DNA of 64,000 nucleotides. Origin: an uncultured Clostridia bacterium (GTDB lineage: Bacteria > Bacillota > Clostridia > TANB77 > CAG-508). The stretch is taken from contig OV788638.1 of assembly GCA_928721565.1 (NCBI GenBank), forward strand, positions 1,240,001 to 1,304,000, given 5' to 3'. The notes under the pieces were generated by a model that was given only the letters and a program-made list of their open reading frames with translations, made no database searches and was not told where the DNA came from. Positions within the stretch are counted from its first letter, which is position 1; each line of letters begins with the position of its first letter. Shown here in pieces: positions 35,303-44,328 of this stretch. Made by a program: the position numbers and the translations under genes.

Positions 35303-35671
35303 ATGAACGAGGAAGAAAAGAACGCTGATAAATTAGTAAAATCTTTAAAAGATTGGGAAAAAATACATTTTATTGTTAAAGACAGATGCTATGCAAGATT
35401 AACATATAATGAAATTTACTTATTACTGGCTCTAATAGAAAAACTACAAAAAGAGAATGAAGAGTTAAAAAATCAAGAAACAACACAAAGGAAAATAAAT
35501 GAATTATTAGTACAAAGATATTCAAATTCAATTTCAGTTCAAACAGTAAAAGATAAGATAGCAGAATTAAAAGCACAGTACAAAACAGCATTAGAAGAAA
35601 ATAGTACAGAAGCATTTATACTAAAGTGTCAAATAACAATTTTACAAGAACTAATAGAAGAAAGGGGATAA
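35303..35671 (+). CDS. Helical phage protein (122 aa)
   Basis: It has two helical regions with a leucine-rich pattern (YLLLALIEKLQKENEELKNQ) and starts at once after the previous stop. GAGAGGTGAGG precedes it. Function unknown. Confidence 0.6.
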   Translation: MNEEEKNADKLVKSLKDWEKIHFIVKDRCYARLTYNEIYLLLALIEKLQKENEELKNQETTQRKINELLVQRYSNSISVQTVKDKIAELKAQYKTALEENSTEAFILKCQITILQELIEERG

Positions 35672-35674
35672 ATT

Positions 35675-35896
35675 ATGGGAAAAGAGTATTATGTAATATT
35701 AGATAAAATACATTTAAGTTTTATGAACAATGGAATGTCAACCAGTCTGGATGGAGCGGAAAAATTTGAAAGTTATAAATTAGCAAAAGAAGAGTTAATA
35801 GATAATTATGATGATGATTTTGAAGGCGTAATATATAAAGTCACAGAAAAGACCTTTAGAGATTTTGAACTAATAGAAGAAAGAGAAAAAAAATAA
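35675..35896 (+). CDS. Hypothetical phage protein (73 aa)
   Basis: An acidic alpha/beta protein with FEGVIYKVTEKTFRDFELI at its end. GAAAGGGG precedes the ATG. No family is recognised. Confidence 0.55.
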   Translation: MGKEYYVILDKIHLSFMNNGMSTSLDGAEKFESYKLAKEELIDNYDDDFEGVIYKVTEKTFRDFELIEEREKK

Positions 35897-36077
35897 AATG
35901 TATGTAATATATGATATGAAAGAAAAAGAACAATGTGTTGCAATATTTAAAACCAGAAAAGAAGTTGCGAAGTTTTTCAATACAACTGCAAATTCTATTG
36001 GAACATCGATAACAAGAAAACATAAACGTAAGCATAGATTTTTAATTGAAAAAATAAAAGAAAGAGAGGAAGAATAA
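35897..36077 (+). CDS. Small basic phage protein with a frame break at GGG
   Basis: From ATG 35897 the frame reads TRKEVAKFFNTTANSIG and then shifts to a stop at 36026-36028. Omitting one G of the GGG at 35999-36001 gives GTSITRKHKRKHRFLIEK and an end (TAA 36075) that fits the next ribosome site. The pattern (helix then basic region) resembles small DNA-binding or homing-endonuclease-associated motifs. It is the only +1 break in the prophage not at CGG; again the restored codon is GGA. Confidence 0.5.
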
Positions 36078-36451
36078 TGAGTAAAACATATAAAGGCTGG
36101 GAATTAATGAAAGCAATAGCGAATGGAGATATAAAGAACGGAAGTAAATTTAGAGACTTACATCAAAGTAGTAAAGATAATTTTAATTTATACAAGTATG
36201 AGAATGAAAATTTGAAAGGAAGATTTGGTGGAACAAATTTAATAGCATTATTGAATGATAAATTTGAACTAATAGAAGATGAAATAGATATAGACAGTAT
36301 AGAAAAATTAGATGATACTTGTTATATTATGTATGGAATGCAAGATGAGGAAATAGAGACTTATCATAATAAAACTAGAACAACAATGAATGAAATATTA
36401 CAAGCAGTAAAACAAATAGATAAAAGAGTAAAGAAGTTGGAGAAAAAATGA
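36077..36451 (+). CDS. Hypothetical phage protein (124 aa)
   Basis: It begins SKTYKGWELMKAIANGDIKN, a start shared by several phage proteins of unknown role, and ends in a helical tail (NEILQAVKQIDKRVKKLEKK). AGAGGAAG precedes it. Its TGA overlaps the next ATG. Confidence 0.65.
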   Translation: MSKTYKGWELMKAIANGDIKNGSKFRDLHQSSKDNFNLYKYENENLKGRFGGTNLIALLNDKFELIEDEIDIDSIEKLDDTCYIMYGMQDEEIETYHNKTRTTMNEILQAVKQIDKRVKKLEKK

Positions 36452-36621
36452 AATATAAATATTTATACGAAAAAAAGTATAACAAAGATAATATAACAAG
36501 AAAGATATTTAAAACATCTAATGATTTATTTTTATATTTAATTAAACAAGGAGAAAGTATATTCAACAATGGATTTAATAGTGCAGAAATTTCGCTATAC
36601 AGAATAGAAGAGGAGGACTAA
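36448..36621 (+). CDS. Small phage protein (57 aa)
   Basis: The frame from ATG 36448 overlaps the previous stop (ATGA) and encodes a mixed helix/strand protein (KIFKTSNDLFLYLIKQGES). No family is recognised. Confidence 0.5.
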   Translation: MKYKYLYEKKYNKDNITRKIFKTSNDLFLYLIKQGESIFNNGFNSAEISLYRIEEED

Positions 36622-36624
36622 TCT

Positions 36625-36968
36625 ATGACAAAAAAGAAGTAATAGAAATATTAAAAAGTTTTAAAGATAATGAAATACAAAGAGATAAATTAGAAATAGA
36701 TACTAGATGTGGTGGTTGGAAAATAGGGAGAATTTATAAGACTTTAGAATTAAATACAGCAATAGAAACAGTTTTATCATTAATAGAAGAAAAAGACAAA
36801 CAGATTGATTTAATGGCAAATCATATAGCAGCTAACGATAGCAATTTATGTCAGTATTTAGATATAACAACGAAGTGTAAATATTATGCAGGAGAAAACG
36901 GAAAGATTTGTGATGAATGTATAAAACAATATTTTGAAAACAAAGCAAAAGAAATATTAAACAAATAA
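36625..36968 (+). CDS. Cysteine-bearing phage protein needing a -1 shift at A_AAA_AAG
   Basis: The ATG at 36625 after GAGGAGG gives only M-T-K-K-K before TAA. The codons ACA-AAA-AAG form the classical -1 slippery heptamer A_AAA_AAG at 36630-36636. After a -1 slip the frame is open for 110 codons (KEVIEILKSFKDNE, later LDITTKCKYYAGENGKICDE) to TAA at 36966. The tail has a CxxC-like zinc pattern. Either programmed -1 shifting or a one-base A loss explains this. Confidence 0.6.
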
Positions 36969-36997
36969 AAGAGCATACTACACAAGAGGTGTAGTAA

Positions 36998-37204
36998 ATG
37001 ACAGACAAAGAGATAATAGAAAAATGGAAACAAGGACTAAGTAAAAACAAATTAGCAGAGATATATAGAAGAGAATATAATCAGCAGATAAAGATAATAA
37101 GATCAAGTGTAAAACACAGACATGACGGAAGATATATAAGCAATTATGAAGCACTAGCAAAAGTAGAGGGTGTAATATATAGATATTTGAAAGAAACGGA
37201 GTGA
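36998..37204 (+). CDS. Small phage protein with a helix-turn-helix-like start (68 aa)
   Basis: The segment DKEIIEKWKQGLSKNKLAEI resembles a recognition helix used in small DNA-binding proteins. AGAGGTG precedes the start. It lies just before a CGG-shifted gene. Function unknown. Confidence 0.55.
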   Translation: MTDKEIIEKWKQGLSKNKLAEIYRREYNQQIKIIRSSVKHRHDGRYISNYEALAKVEGVIYRYLKETE

Positions 37205-37209
37205 TACAA

Positions 37210-37423
37210 ATGAAAATACCAAAGTATGTGACCAAAAAAGAAAACACAAGACGGAGAAACTATAATACATACGTATAAATTTATAGAGAAATGCAATGAT
37301 GATTTATTTCTCTATGAAGAAGTAAAACATAAATATAAGAGATGTTTTACAAAGCATGATTTAGGACTAGTAAAAGAGAAAGCTGAAAGGGTGAAGAAGT
37401 TAAACAAGATACATAAAATTTAA
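37210..37423 (+). CDS. Unknown early protein, needs +1 shift at CGG
   Basis: From ATG 37210 the frame reads 14 codons (KIPKYVTKKENTR) to CGG at 37252 and stops at 37279. Skipping the C gives GETIIHTYKFIEKCNDDLFL and a long helical end (KAERVKKLNKIHKI) to TAA at 37421. The stop is next to the ribosome site of the following gene, as expected for a real end. The local sequence AGA-CGG-AGA is the same as in the terminase. Confidence 0.65.
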
Positions 37424-37433
37424 GGAGGAACTA

Positions 37434-37910
37434 ATGAATAAAGAAGAGTTTATTACATTATTAAAAAACTATAAAGAAAATAAAGCAAAATTAAATATAA
37501 AACTTAAAGAGTTAAAAGCAGCAAGAATAAATTTAAAGAGCAATGATTTTGAAACAAGTACAACATCAAGTTTCGGAATCAATCAAGATATACATAGCAA
37601 GAATAAAATAAGCAATAAAGTTTTAGATAAAATTGAAAAGAATGACGAAAGAAGAGAAGAAACTAAACAAAAAATAACAGACTTAGAAGCGGAAGTAAGA
37701 GAACTAAGAGAAAAAGTAGAGTCAGTTAAAGATAGATTAGATGGATTAAAATATAAAGAAAGAGAAATATTGGTTGCATATTATATAGACGGAAGAACGG
37801 CAGATGATATTGGAAATAATTTGTATTTTCAATTATTTAATCAAACAAGAAGTAATAGACATATTCAAAGAATAATAGAAAAAGCAACAGATAAAATGCT
37901 AAATCTATAA
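37434..37910 (+). CDS. ArpU/RinA-like late transcription regulator
   Basis: The 158-residue protein has a helical N-terminal region and a C-terminal sigma-region-4-like domain (GLKYKEREILVAYYIDGRTA, then RSNRHIQRIIEKATDKML). ArpU and RinA proteins switch on phage late genes, and the gene sits right before the packaging and structural genes. Three ATGTCRT repeats follow its stop and may be its target. TAAGGAGG precedes the start. Confidence 0.8.
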   Translation: MNKEEFITLLKNYKENKAKLNIKLKELKAARINLKSNDFETSTTSSFGINQDIHSKNKISNKVLDKIEKNDERREETKQKITDLEAEVRELREKVESVKDRLDGLKYKEREILVAYYIDGRTADDIGNNLYFQLFNQTRSNRHIQRIIEKATDKMLNL

Positions 37911-37939
37911 ATGTCGTTAAAATGTCATAAAAATGTCGT
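37911..37939 (+). promoter_or_regulatory. Three ATGTCRT repeats with exact 11-bp spacing
   Basis: Copies start at 37911, 37922 and 37933 (ATGTCGT, ATGTCAT, ATGTCGT), so they face the same side of the helix. Possible -10 boxes (TATAAT near 37953-37970) follow. The position after the ArpU-like gene suggests the activator site of the late operon. Confidence 0.65.
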
Positions 37940-38014
37940 ATTATTATATAAAAATATATAATATAATAAGAATAGTAAAATTGTCACAAAACAAAAAAGT
38001 GACACAGGTCCTGA

Positions 38015-38048
38015 AGAGCAGATGTTTTAAATGTTTGCTCTTTTTATT
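38015..38048 (+). terminator. Terminator in the late leader
   Basis: AGAGCA and TGCTCT pair, followed by five Ts. Just upstream TGTCAC and GTGACA (about 37982-38004) form another hairpin. Together they could attenuate late transcription. Confidence 0.6.
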
Positions 38049-38069
38049 ATTTCGAAAGGAAGATGAGAA

Positions 38070-38555
38070 ATGGAATTTAAAAAAGCATATGAAGCATTAA
38101 AACAAGGGCATAAAATAAAAAGAGAGCATTGGAGAGGCTATTGGGTAAAAGAAAATGGAACAATAACAATGCATTGCAAAGATGGAAGTGTAATCCCTTT
38201 TTTAGAAACAGAAGATATATTTGTAGATTTAGACAATATAGTAGCTGATAATTGGATTATATGTGATGATATAGATGAATCAAAATTAAATATTCAAACA
38301 TTTACATTTGGAGAAGCAATATCAAATCTTAAAAGAGGAAAAAAAGTGCAAAGACAAGGATGGAATGGTAAAAATCAATATATAGAATTAGCAACCAACA
38401 TCAGCTATAAGAATGTTAATGATGAAATAGTAAATGCAGAACATGATGCAATAGGGAATAAAGCAATAGCATTTGTTGGAACATCAGGAGTTCAATTAGG
38501 ATGGTTAGCAAGTCAAGCTGACATGTTAGCAGAAGATTGGAAAACAGTAGAATAA
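38070..38555 (+). CDS. Tandem Tad2-like anti-Thoeris protein (DUF2829)
   Basis: The 161-residue protein is built of two Tad2-like units. Unit 1 (about 1-72) has FKKAYEALKQGHKIKREHWR, then GYWVKENGTITM and ADNWIICDD. Unit 2 (about 80-161) has FTFGEAISNLKRGKKVQRQG, then WNGKNQYIELA and WLASQADMLAEDWKTVE. Tad2 proteins bind the cyclic-ADP-ribose-type messengers of Thoeris defence and so block it. Two fused units could bind more ligand or form a pseudodimer. GAAAGGAAG precedes the ATG. Ligand binding is inferred from family. Confidence 0.85.
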   Translation: MEFKKAYEALKQGHKIKREHWRGYWVKENGTITMHCKDGSVIPFLETEDIFVDLDNIVADNWIICDDIDESKLNIQTFTFGEAISNLKRGKKVQRQGWNGKNQYIELATNISYKNVNDEIVNAEHDAIGNKAIAFVGTSGVQLGWLASQADMLAEDWKTVE

Positions 38556-38781
38556 TCACTAATATAAATTAGGTATTAGCAGATACTAGATATGTTGATA
38601 TAAATAATAAAGTACAACACATCTTTTTATACAGAGCTTTTCTAGTGAGCTCTAATTTTATATTTGTAAGTTGTGCGTAGTGATACATTATCTAAAGTGA
38701 AAATCAGTTCTTTATGAACAAAATAGATAAAGAGTGCAATCGATGTATCATTACACAGAGCTTATAAAGAAAGAGTAACAT
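38556..38781 (+). ncRNA. Gene-free 226 bp with a strong RNA structure
   Basis: In a tightly packed genome this gap stands out. A 12-bp stem GTAGTGATACAT (38677-38688) pairs with ATGTATCATTAC (38743-38754), continued by TATCT/AGATA and a GTTC-GAAC hairpin. Another hairpin AGAGCT/AGCTCT lies at about 38635-38652. It is not a tRNA. It may be a phage small RNA or the leader of the packaging genes. Confidence 0.5.
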
Positions 38782-38934
38782 ATGAATATAAACTATTGTA
38801 TGAAGAACAGATGCAACGGTTGTAAAAACTATGGCATCTGTTTTAATTATAAACCGAAAAGGAGGAATAAAAATGAAGTGGACAAAACAAAAAGTAGAAG
38901 AATACATAAAGAAATGCAAAGAAAAAGGTCTTAA
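38782..38934 (+). CDS. Small cysteine-rich protein (50 aa)
   Basis: The start carries four cysteines (CMKNRCNGCKNYGIC), a likely zinc knuckle, followed by a basic tail. The last third overlaps the next gene. The ribosome site is weak (AAAGAG). Confidence 0.5.
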   Translation: MNINYCMKNRCNGCKNYGICFNYKPKRRNKNEVDKTKSRRIHKEMQRKRS

Positions 38935-38992
38935 ATATTGGAGTGCAAAAGATTACTTGAAAAATCATAAAACTATGACATCAATAATTTAG
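38873..38992 (+). CDS. Small phage protein (39 aa)
   Basis: A strong site AAAGGAGG precedes the ATG at 38873. The product (WTKQKVEEYIKKCKEKGLKY) is helical and basic. It lies before the terminase genes. Confidence 0.5.
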   Translation: MKWTKQKVEEYIKKCKEKGLKYWSAKDYLKNHKTMTSII

Positions 38993-38999
38993 GAGTAAA

Positions 39000-39284
39000 A
39001 TGATGAATGTAAATAAAAATATAAACAAATTATTATATGCCTTATCTACAAAAGGACAAATATACAAAATAAATACTTTTCAGTTTTATAGTGAAAAGAA
39101 TTGCAAATATTGCACTAAATATCAGATACTAAAAAAAGAGCAAGTTGAAATATATAATGAAGAAACAGATGAGTTTGAATTACAAGATAGATACCAACAG
39201 AAGGAAGAATGCTACAGCAAAATTGATGTGCTGAAATATCTTATAGAAGAACACAGAAAAGGAAGTGAGGCAGTTGGAAGATGA
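39000..39284 (+). CDS. Hypothetical phage protein (94 aa)
   Basis: The protein has the segment YALSTKGQIYKINTFQFYSE and a CKYC pair near residue 34; proteins with this start occur next to phage terminases. TTAGGAG precedes it. It overlaps the terminase small subunit gene by 20 bp. Confidence 0.65.
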   Translation: MMNVNKNINKLLYALSTKGQIYKINTFQFYSEKNCKYCTKYQILKKEQVEIYNEETDEFELQDRYQQKEECYSKIDVLKYLIEEHRKGSEAVGR

Positions 39285-39684
39285 AAAAATAGAGAAAGAA
39301 TATAATTCGTTAACAGAAATGCAAAAAAGATTTATTGATTACTATATAGAAACAGCAAATGCAACAGAAGCTTGTAAAAAAGCTGGATATAAAGGAAAAA
39401 ATCTTAATAGGATAGGTTCACAAAACTTGTCAAAACTAGACAAATTTATTCAAATAAAACTTCAAGAAAAAGAAGACAGTAGAATAGCCTCACAAGACGA
39501 AGTACTACAATACTTAACCAAAGTAATGAGAGGAGAAGAAAAAGATCAATTTGGATTGGATGCTTCATTACAGGATAGGACTAAATGTGCAGAATTACTT
39601 GGAAAGAGATATGGTGCATTTAAAGAAAAGGTCGAAGTAAATGGAAATATACCAGTGGTGATAACTGATGATATTACAGAGTAA
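39265..39684 (+). CDS. Terminase small subunit
   Basis: The 139-residue protein has the terminase_2 pattern LTEMQKRFIDYYIETANATE followed by ACKKAGYKGKNLNRIGSQNL, a helix-turn-helix that binds phage DNA for packaging, and a C-terminal oligomerisation part with QDRTKCAELLGKRYG. It uses a GTG start that overlaps the previous gene. Its end overlaps the large subunit by 17 bp. Confidence 0.92.
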   Translation: MRQLEDEKIEKEYNSLTEMQKRFIDYYIETANATEACKKAGYKGKNLNRIGSQNLSKLDKFIQIKLQEKEDSRIASQDEVLQYLTKVMRGEEKDQFGLDASLQDRTKCAELLGKRYGAFKEKVEVNGNIPVVITDDITE

Positions 39685-40958
39685 AATAATAAATAAAAAC
39701 ATACAACAACAAGTAAATAAATTATCATTACAGAGTATAGTTGGAAAAGGATATGCGGAATATTGGCACTGTAAATGTAGATATAGAGTGTGCAAGGGCT
39801 CAAGAGCAAGTAAAAAATCAAAGACAACAGCATTATGGATAATAAGTAATATGATGAAATATAAAGAAGCAAATACACTTGTAATTAGAAAAACATTTAG
39901 AACATTAAAAGATAGTTGTTTTACAGAATTAAAATGGGCAATACACAGATTACAAGTAGATAGTTTCTGGGAAATAAAAGAAAGCCCATTAGAAATGACA
40001 TACAAACCTACAGGACAGAAAATATATTTTAGAGGGCTAGATGATCCGTTAAAAGTAACATCAATATCAGTAGATATTGGTGTTTTATGTTGGTTGTGGA
40101 TAGAAGAAGCATACGAGATAACAAAGGAATCTGATTTTGATGTAATAGACGAAAGTATAAGACGGAGAAGTTCCAGAAGGTTTATTCAAGCAAATAACAA
40201 TAACATTAAATCCTTGGAATGAACATCATTGGATTAAGAAAAGGTTTTTTGATGTTAAAGATGACGATATATTAGCAATGACAACAAATTATCTTTGTAA
40301 TGAGTGGTTAGATGAAGCTGATAAAAAAGTATTTGAAAGAATGAAAAAGAATAATCCTAGAAGATATCAAGTTGCTGGCTTAGGTAATTGGGGTATTGTT
40401 GATGGATTAGTTTATGAAAATTGGAAAGAAGAAAAATTTGATTTAAATACAATAAGAAATTTAGATAGTGCTTTTGGGTTAGATTTTGGTTATACAAATG
40501 ATCCAACAGCACTATTTTGTGGTGCAATAGATTTAAAGAATAAAAAAATTTATGTATATGATGAAATATATCAAAAAGGTATGAGCAATAAAGCTATATA
40601 TGACCAAATAAATAAAATGGGCTATTCAAAAGAAAAGATAACGGCAGATAGTGCAGAACCAAAGTCTATTGATGAATTAAGAGGATTAGGGGTAAGACAT
40701 ATTACAGGAGCACTAAAAGGAAAAGACAGTATAAATAATGGTATTCAATTTATACAAGATTTTGAAATAATAATACATCCTAGATGTGTAAATTTCATAA
40801 CAGAAATAAGTAATTATACTTGGGATGAGGACAAGTTTGGAAACAAAATAAATAGACCAATAGATGATTTTAATCATTTGATGGATGCAATGAGATATGC
40901 AGTAGAGAAATACATAAATCAAAAGAAATTACAATTTGGTTATAACAGTATAATGTAA
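39668..40958 (+). CDS. Terminase large subunit, needs +1 shift at CGG
   Basis: This is the DNA-packaging motor ATPase and nuclease. The first frame gives the ATPase half (KGSRASKKSKTTALWIISNM as the Walker A region, then WLWIEEAYEI as Walker B). CGG at 40163 then breaks the frame. Skipping the C gives RGEVPEGLFKQITITLNPWN and the nuclease half (GLDFGYTNDPTAL, then NHLMDAMRYAVEKY). Without the shift the protein would lose its nuclease. Total about 429 residues, the normal length. Confidence 0.9.
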
Positions 40959-40970
40959 AGGAGAAAAATA

Positions 40971-42602
40971 ATGAGTTTTGTAAAAAAAATGCAATATAAA
41001 GATGAGTTTTTAAATGAAGCAAATATAAATCAAAATATAAGTGTGTTATGGGGAAAGGCATTGCCAATATTTATGCATAGAAAATATTTGCAAGATAGAT
41101 TTACAAGAAAATATGATAAAAAGGATGTCGTTGTTGCACTTGAATATTATATAAGTATTATTGCAAGTGGATATTTTGGAGGAAAAGAACCTCAGTTTAA
41201 AGTTAAAAACATAAATGAAACTCAAAAAGGGATTTTAAATAGAATATTTAAAAGAATTTTTGGAGAAAAGAATGATCCGGAAGACTATCAAGCTATTATT
41301 GATTATATTGCAAAATATAATGACAATGGTAGCTTTTTTTATGACTGTGTACTTGATTATATTACTACAGGAGCATGCTATGGATTGGTATATGAAAACA
41401 AATATAATGAAGAGGTATATGCAAATGTTTCAAGTTTAAATACAGTAGCAGTATGGAATTATGATGTACCAAGTACAAAAATAGGCTTATTAAGGTGTTG
41501 GTATGAAAATACAGCTACAGGTGGAATTGAAACACATTTAGAAATAATAACCAAAGATTATAAAAAACAATTTGTAGATGGTATAGAAAAGAAAACAATT
41601 ACTGAAAATGCTGAATATAATTTTGAAGAAGTAGACGGTACTAATACACCAGTAATGTGGACTGATTTACCTTGTTTTGCTGTAGAAAATCCTTATGGAA
41701 TGTCATTTTTTGAAAATGTTATAACATTAATAAATAAAAATGAAAAAGTAATTGAGAATAATGCAAATATTTTTGATTATAATGATAATGCTAAATTGAA
41801 AGTAACAGGATTTTCTCCAATGAATGAACCGTTAATCCCACTTTTAGACGATAAAGGGAAAGAACAAAAAGATAAAGAAGGAAATGTAATAATGACCAAA
41901 AATCCTGCAAGAATACAAGAAGATGATGCTGTATTAAATGCCAAAGTATTCTATACACCAGATAAAGATGGAGACATTGATTGGATTATAAAAGATATAA
42001 ATGATACTGCATCAGAAAATCATAAAAAAACATGTTTAGATATGGCACTTATGATTTCTGGAGTACCAAATGTAACTGACCAAGGGTTTACCAATGCGGA
42101 TAATGCAGCTGCATTGGAAAAGAAATTTTTTCCGCTAGAGCAAGTATTACAGCAAGCACATCATTTGTTTAGAAAAGAATATTTAAGAATGTGGGAGATG
42201 ATAACAGAAAGAATTAACTTAAAAAAAGGTAAAGAATATGATTTTAGAGATATTGATGTCATATTAATACGCAATTTACCAACAGATACTGAAAGTCTTA
42301 CAACTGCTTGGTTAAAATTAAGAGGATTGGTAAGTGATAAATCAATTATAAGTCATTTACCATTTGGATTAGACGCAGAATCAGAACTTGCAGAAATGGA
42401 TAAACAAAATGAAGAGAATATTCAAAAGAATTTACAACAAATGCAAATGATGGGACAAGCAGGAGCAAATCAAGACAATAAAGAAAACAATCAAGATAAC
42501 AAAGTAACAGATTTGACAGACACACAAAAAGCACAAAAACTAACAGCAGATAACAAGAAAGAGCAAACTAAAGTAGTTAATAAACAAATCAATAAAGAAT
42601 AG
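40971..42602 (+). CDS. Portal protein (SPP1 gp6-like)
   Basis: The 543-residue protein shows the portal family layout: an N-terminal region with KDVVVALEYYISIIASGYFG, a middle wing, and a clip/crown end with GVPNVTDQGFTNADNAAALE. The C-terminus is rich in N, Q, D and K. It forms the dodecameric DNA gate of the head. AAAGGAG precedes the ATG. Intact, with no CGG. Confidence 0.93.
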   Translation: MSFVKKMQYKDEFLNEANINQNISVLWGKALPIFMHRKYLQDRFTRKYDKKDVVVALEYYISIIASGYFGGKEPQFKVKNINETQKGILNRIFKRIFGEKNDPEDYQAIIDYIAKYNDNGSFFYDCVLDYITTGACYGLVYENKYNEEVYANVSSLNTVAVWNYDVPSTKIGLLRCWYENTATGGIETHLEIITKDYKKQFVDGIEKKTITENAEYNFEEVDGTNTPVMWTDLPCFAVENPYGMSFFENVITLINKNEKVIENNANIFDYNDNAKLKVTGFSPMNEPLIPLLDDKGKEQKDKEGNVIMTKNPARIQEDDAVLNAKVFYTPDKDGDIDWIIKDINDTASENHKKTCLDMALMISGVPNVTDQGFTNADNAAALEKKFFPLEQVLQQAHHLFRKEYLRMWEMITERINLKKGKEYDFRDIDVILIRNLPTDTESLTTAWLKLRGLVSDKSIISHLPFGLDAESELAEMDKQNEENIQKNLQQMQMMGQAGANQDNKENNQDNKVTDLTDTQKAQKLTADNKKEQTKVVNKQINKE

Positions 42603-42613
42603 AGGTGTTTTAT

Positions 42614-44204
42614 ATGTGGGAACAACACGATAATTATATGAAACAGTTAAAACAACTATATAATAAAACATCAAGACAGACTCAAAACAAATTGCAAGAA
42701 ATCTTTGACACATTTAATTTTACATCAGAAAATATATACAACATAGCAGACAACAAAACTAAAAAAAGAATAAATACATATATAGAACAATGGAAAGAAC
42801 AAGGTCTTCTAAAAAGCAATAATTATTTTAGTGTATTAGCAAATAATATTTATAAAAGAACAAGAGTAAAAAATAGTGAAATACTAGAATTGCTTATTTA
42901 TAGTGCATATATAGAAGAACAAAGCAAACTTGAAGAACAAGAAAAACAGATAATGTATGAAGATGCCAACTATTATTATGAACAAGGTCAACAAGAAATC
43001 AATAAAAAGAAAAAGCCATCAATATTAACGATGGCTTTATTTCTTGCATTATTAGACCAACCTAATTATAGTCGGACTAACTTGGAAACAATATATTGAA
43101 GCAACAATGCAATATAATGCACAACAAATATACAGACAAGTAATTTTAAATATACAACAGCAAAAAGACCTAGAAATTGATTCTAGTGAGCTTCAGTTAA
43201 TAATTAACAGACAAAATAATCAAAAGCTTAATATAAATAACGATAAAATATCAGGTGCAGCGGATTTGCAAATGATAGGACTAAATAATTTAGCAAAAGT
43301 GGAAGGAATAAAAGGTGTAACAGAAGATAATTCGAAAATTAGATTTATTGCAGTAGAAGATGATAAAACAACTTTAATGTGTGAGAGTTTAAATAATCAA
43401 GAATTTTACATTAACAAAGAAAATGTATTTGACAGATATTATGGTGAGACACAAAAAGAGCTAACAATACAAAGAATTAGATGTAATGGATTAGTATTAG
43501 GATTAAATTTACCACCTATACAGCATCACTTTCATTACTGCAGAAGTATAATAACCTACTTACCACTAGTTGAAAAACAAGAAAAAAAGGAGTATAATTT
43601 AGACATACCAAAAATAAGTAAAGATATTAAACAAGTTTTAAGGAATACAAAATTAAATTCTAATGTAAAAAGATTGTTTAATAAATATCTAACAAATGAA
43701 AATGCAGAAATAGATAATAATTTAAGCGCTCCAATGAGATATAGTATTGATGACGATAAGATATATATAAATCCAAATCATTCGGATTTTAAATATTATG
43801 ATTTATCTGAAAGTTTAAGCCATGAGATTATACATATGATAGATATACGAAATAATATATCTGATAAATTGAATATAGATAATGAATTGAGAAGAGCAAG
43901 ATTACAAATAGATGTAGATGAAGATAAATACATTAATATGTTATCTAGTAGCAAATATGAAGATAATATGACATTAAGTGATATATTTTCTGCCATAACT
44001 AATGGAAAAATATCAGGAAACTATATGCATTCAAGTGAATACTGGATAAATGATTCGACGAGAATAGAAAAGGAACTTTCTGCAAATATAATGTCAGCAT
44101 ATTTAAATAAAAACCAAGATACATTAAATATTATAAATTCAATAAATGGATTAAAACAAATTAAAGAGAAGGTAGTGAAGTTATACAATGATTATACCAG
44201 ATGA
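42614..44204 (+). CDS. Minor head protein (SPP1 gp7-like) fused to an HExxH domain, needs +1 shift at CGG
   Basis: The first frame (153 codons) is the N-terminal half of a gp7-like head morphogenesis protein. CGG at 43073 breaks it. Skipping the C gives SGLTWKQYIEATMQYNAQQI and the gp7 end LPPIQHHFHYCRSIITYLP. A further domain of about 210 residues has LSHEIIHMID, a zincin-type HExxH motif, and a later conserved E region. The fused product has about 530 residues. I start at ATG 42614 after AGAGGTG. The peptidase role is inferred. Confidence 0.82.
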
Positions 44205-44328
44205 AATAAAAGAATTAATTCACAAATATATAGAAAAAAACGGTAAAAGACCATTAGGATTTAATTATGACGAATGGAATAGTTTTGCAGAGTATAAAAA
44301 ATACTTAGAAAGGGAGCTAAATAAATGA
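44188..44328 (+). CDS. Small phage protein (46 aa)
   Basis: The frame from ATG 44188 overlaps the end of the head gene and ends at ATGA with the next start. It has the pattern GKRPLGFNYDEWNSFAEYKK. No family is recognised. Confidence 0.6.
   Translation: MIIPDEIKELIHKYIEKNGKRPLGFNYDEWNSFAEYKKYLERELNK

Noticed and set aside
38677..38754. Prophage tRNA
   Set aside because: The 12-bp outer stem and inner helices do not give a cloverleaf, and there is no GTTCGA-type T loop or CCA end.
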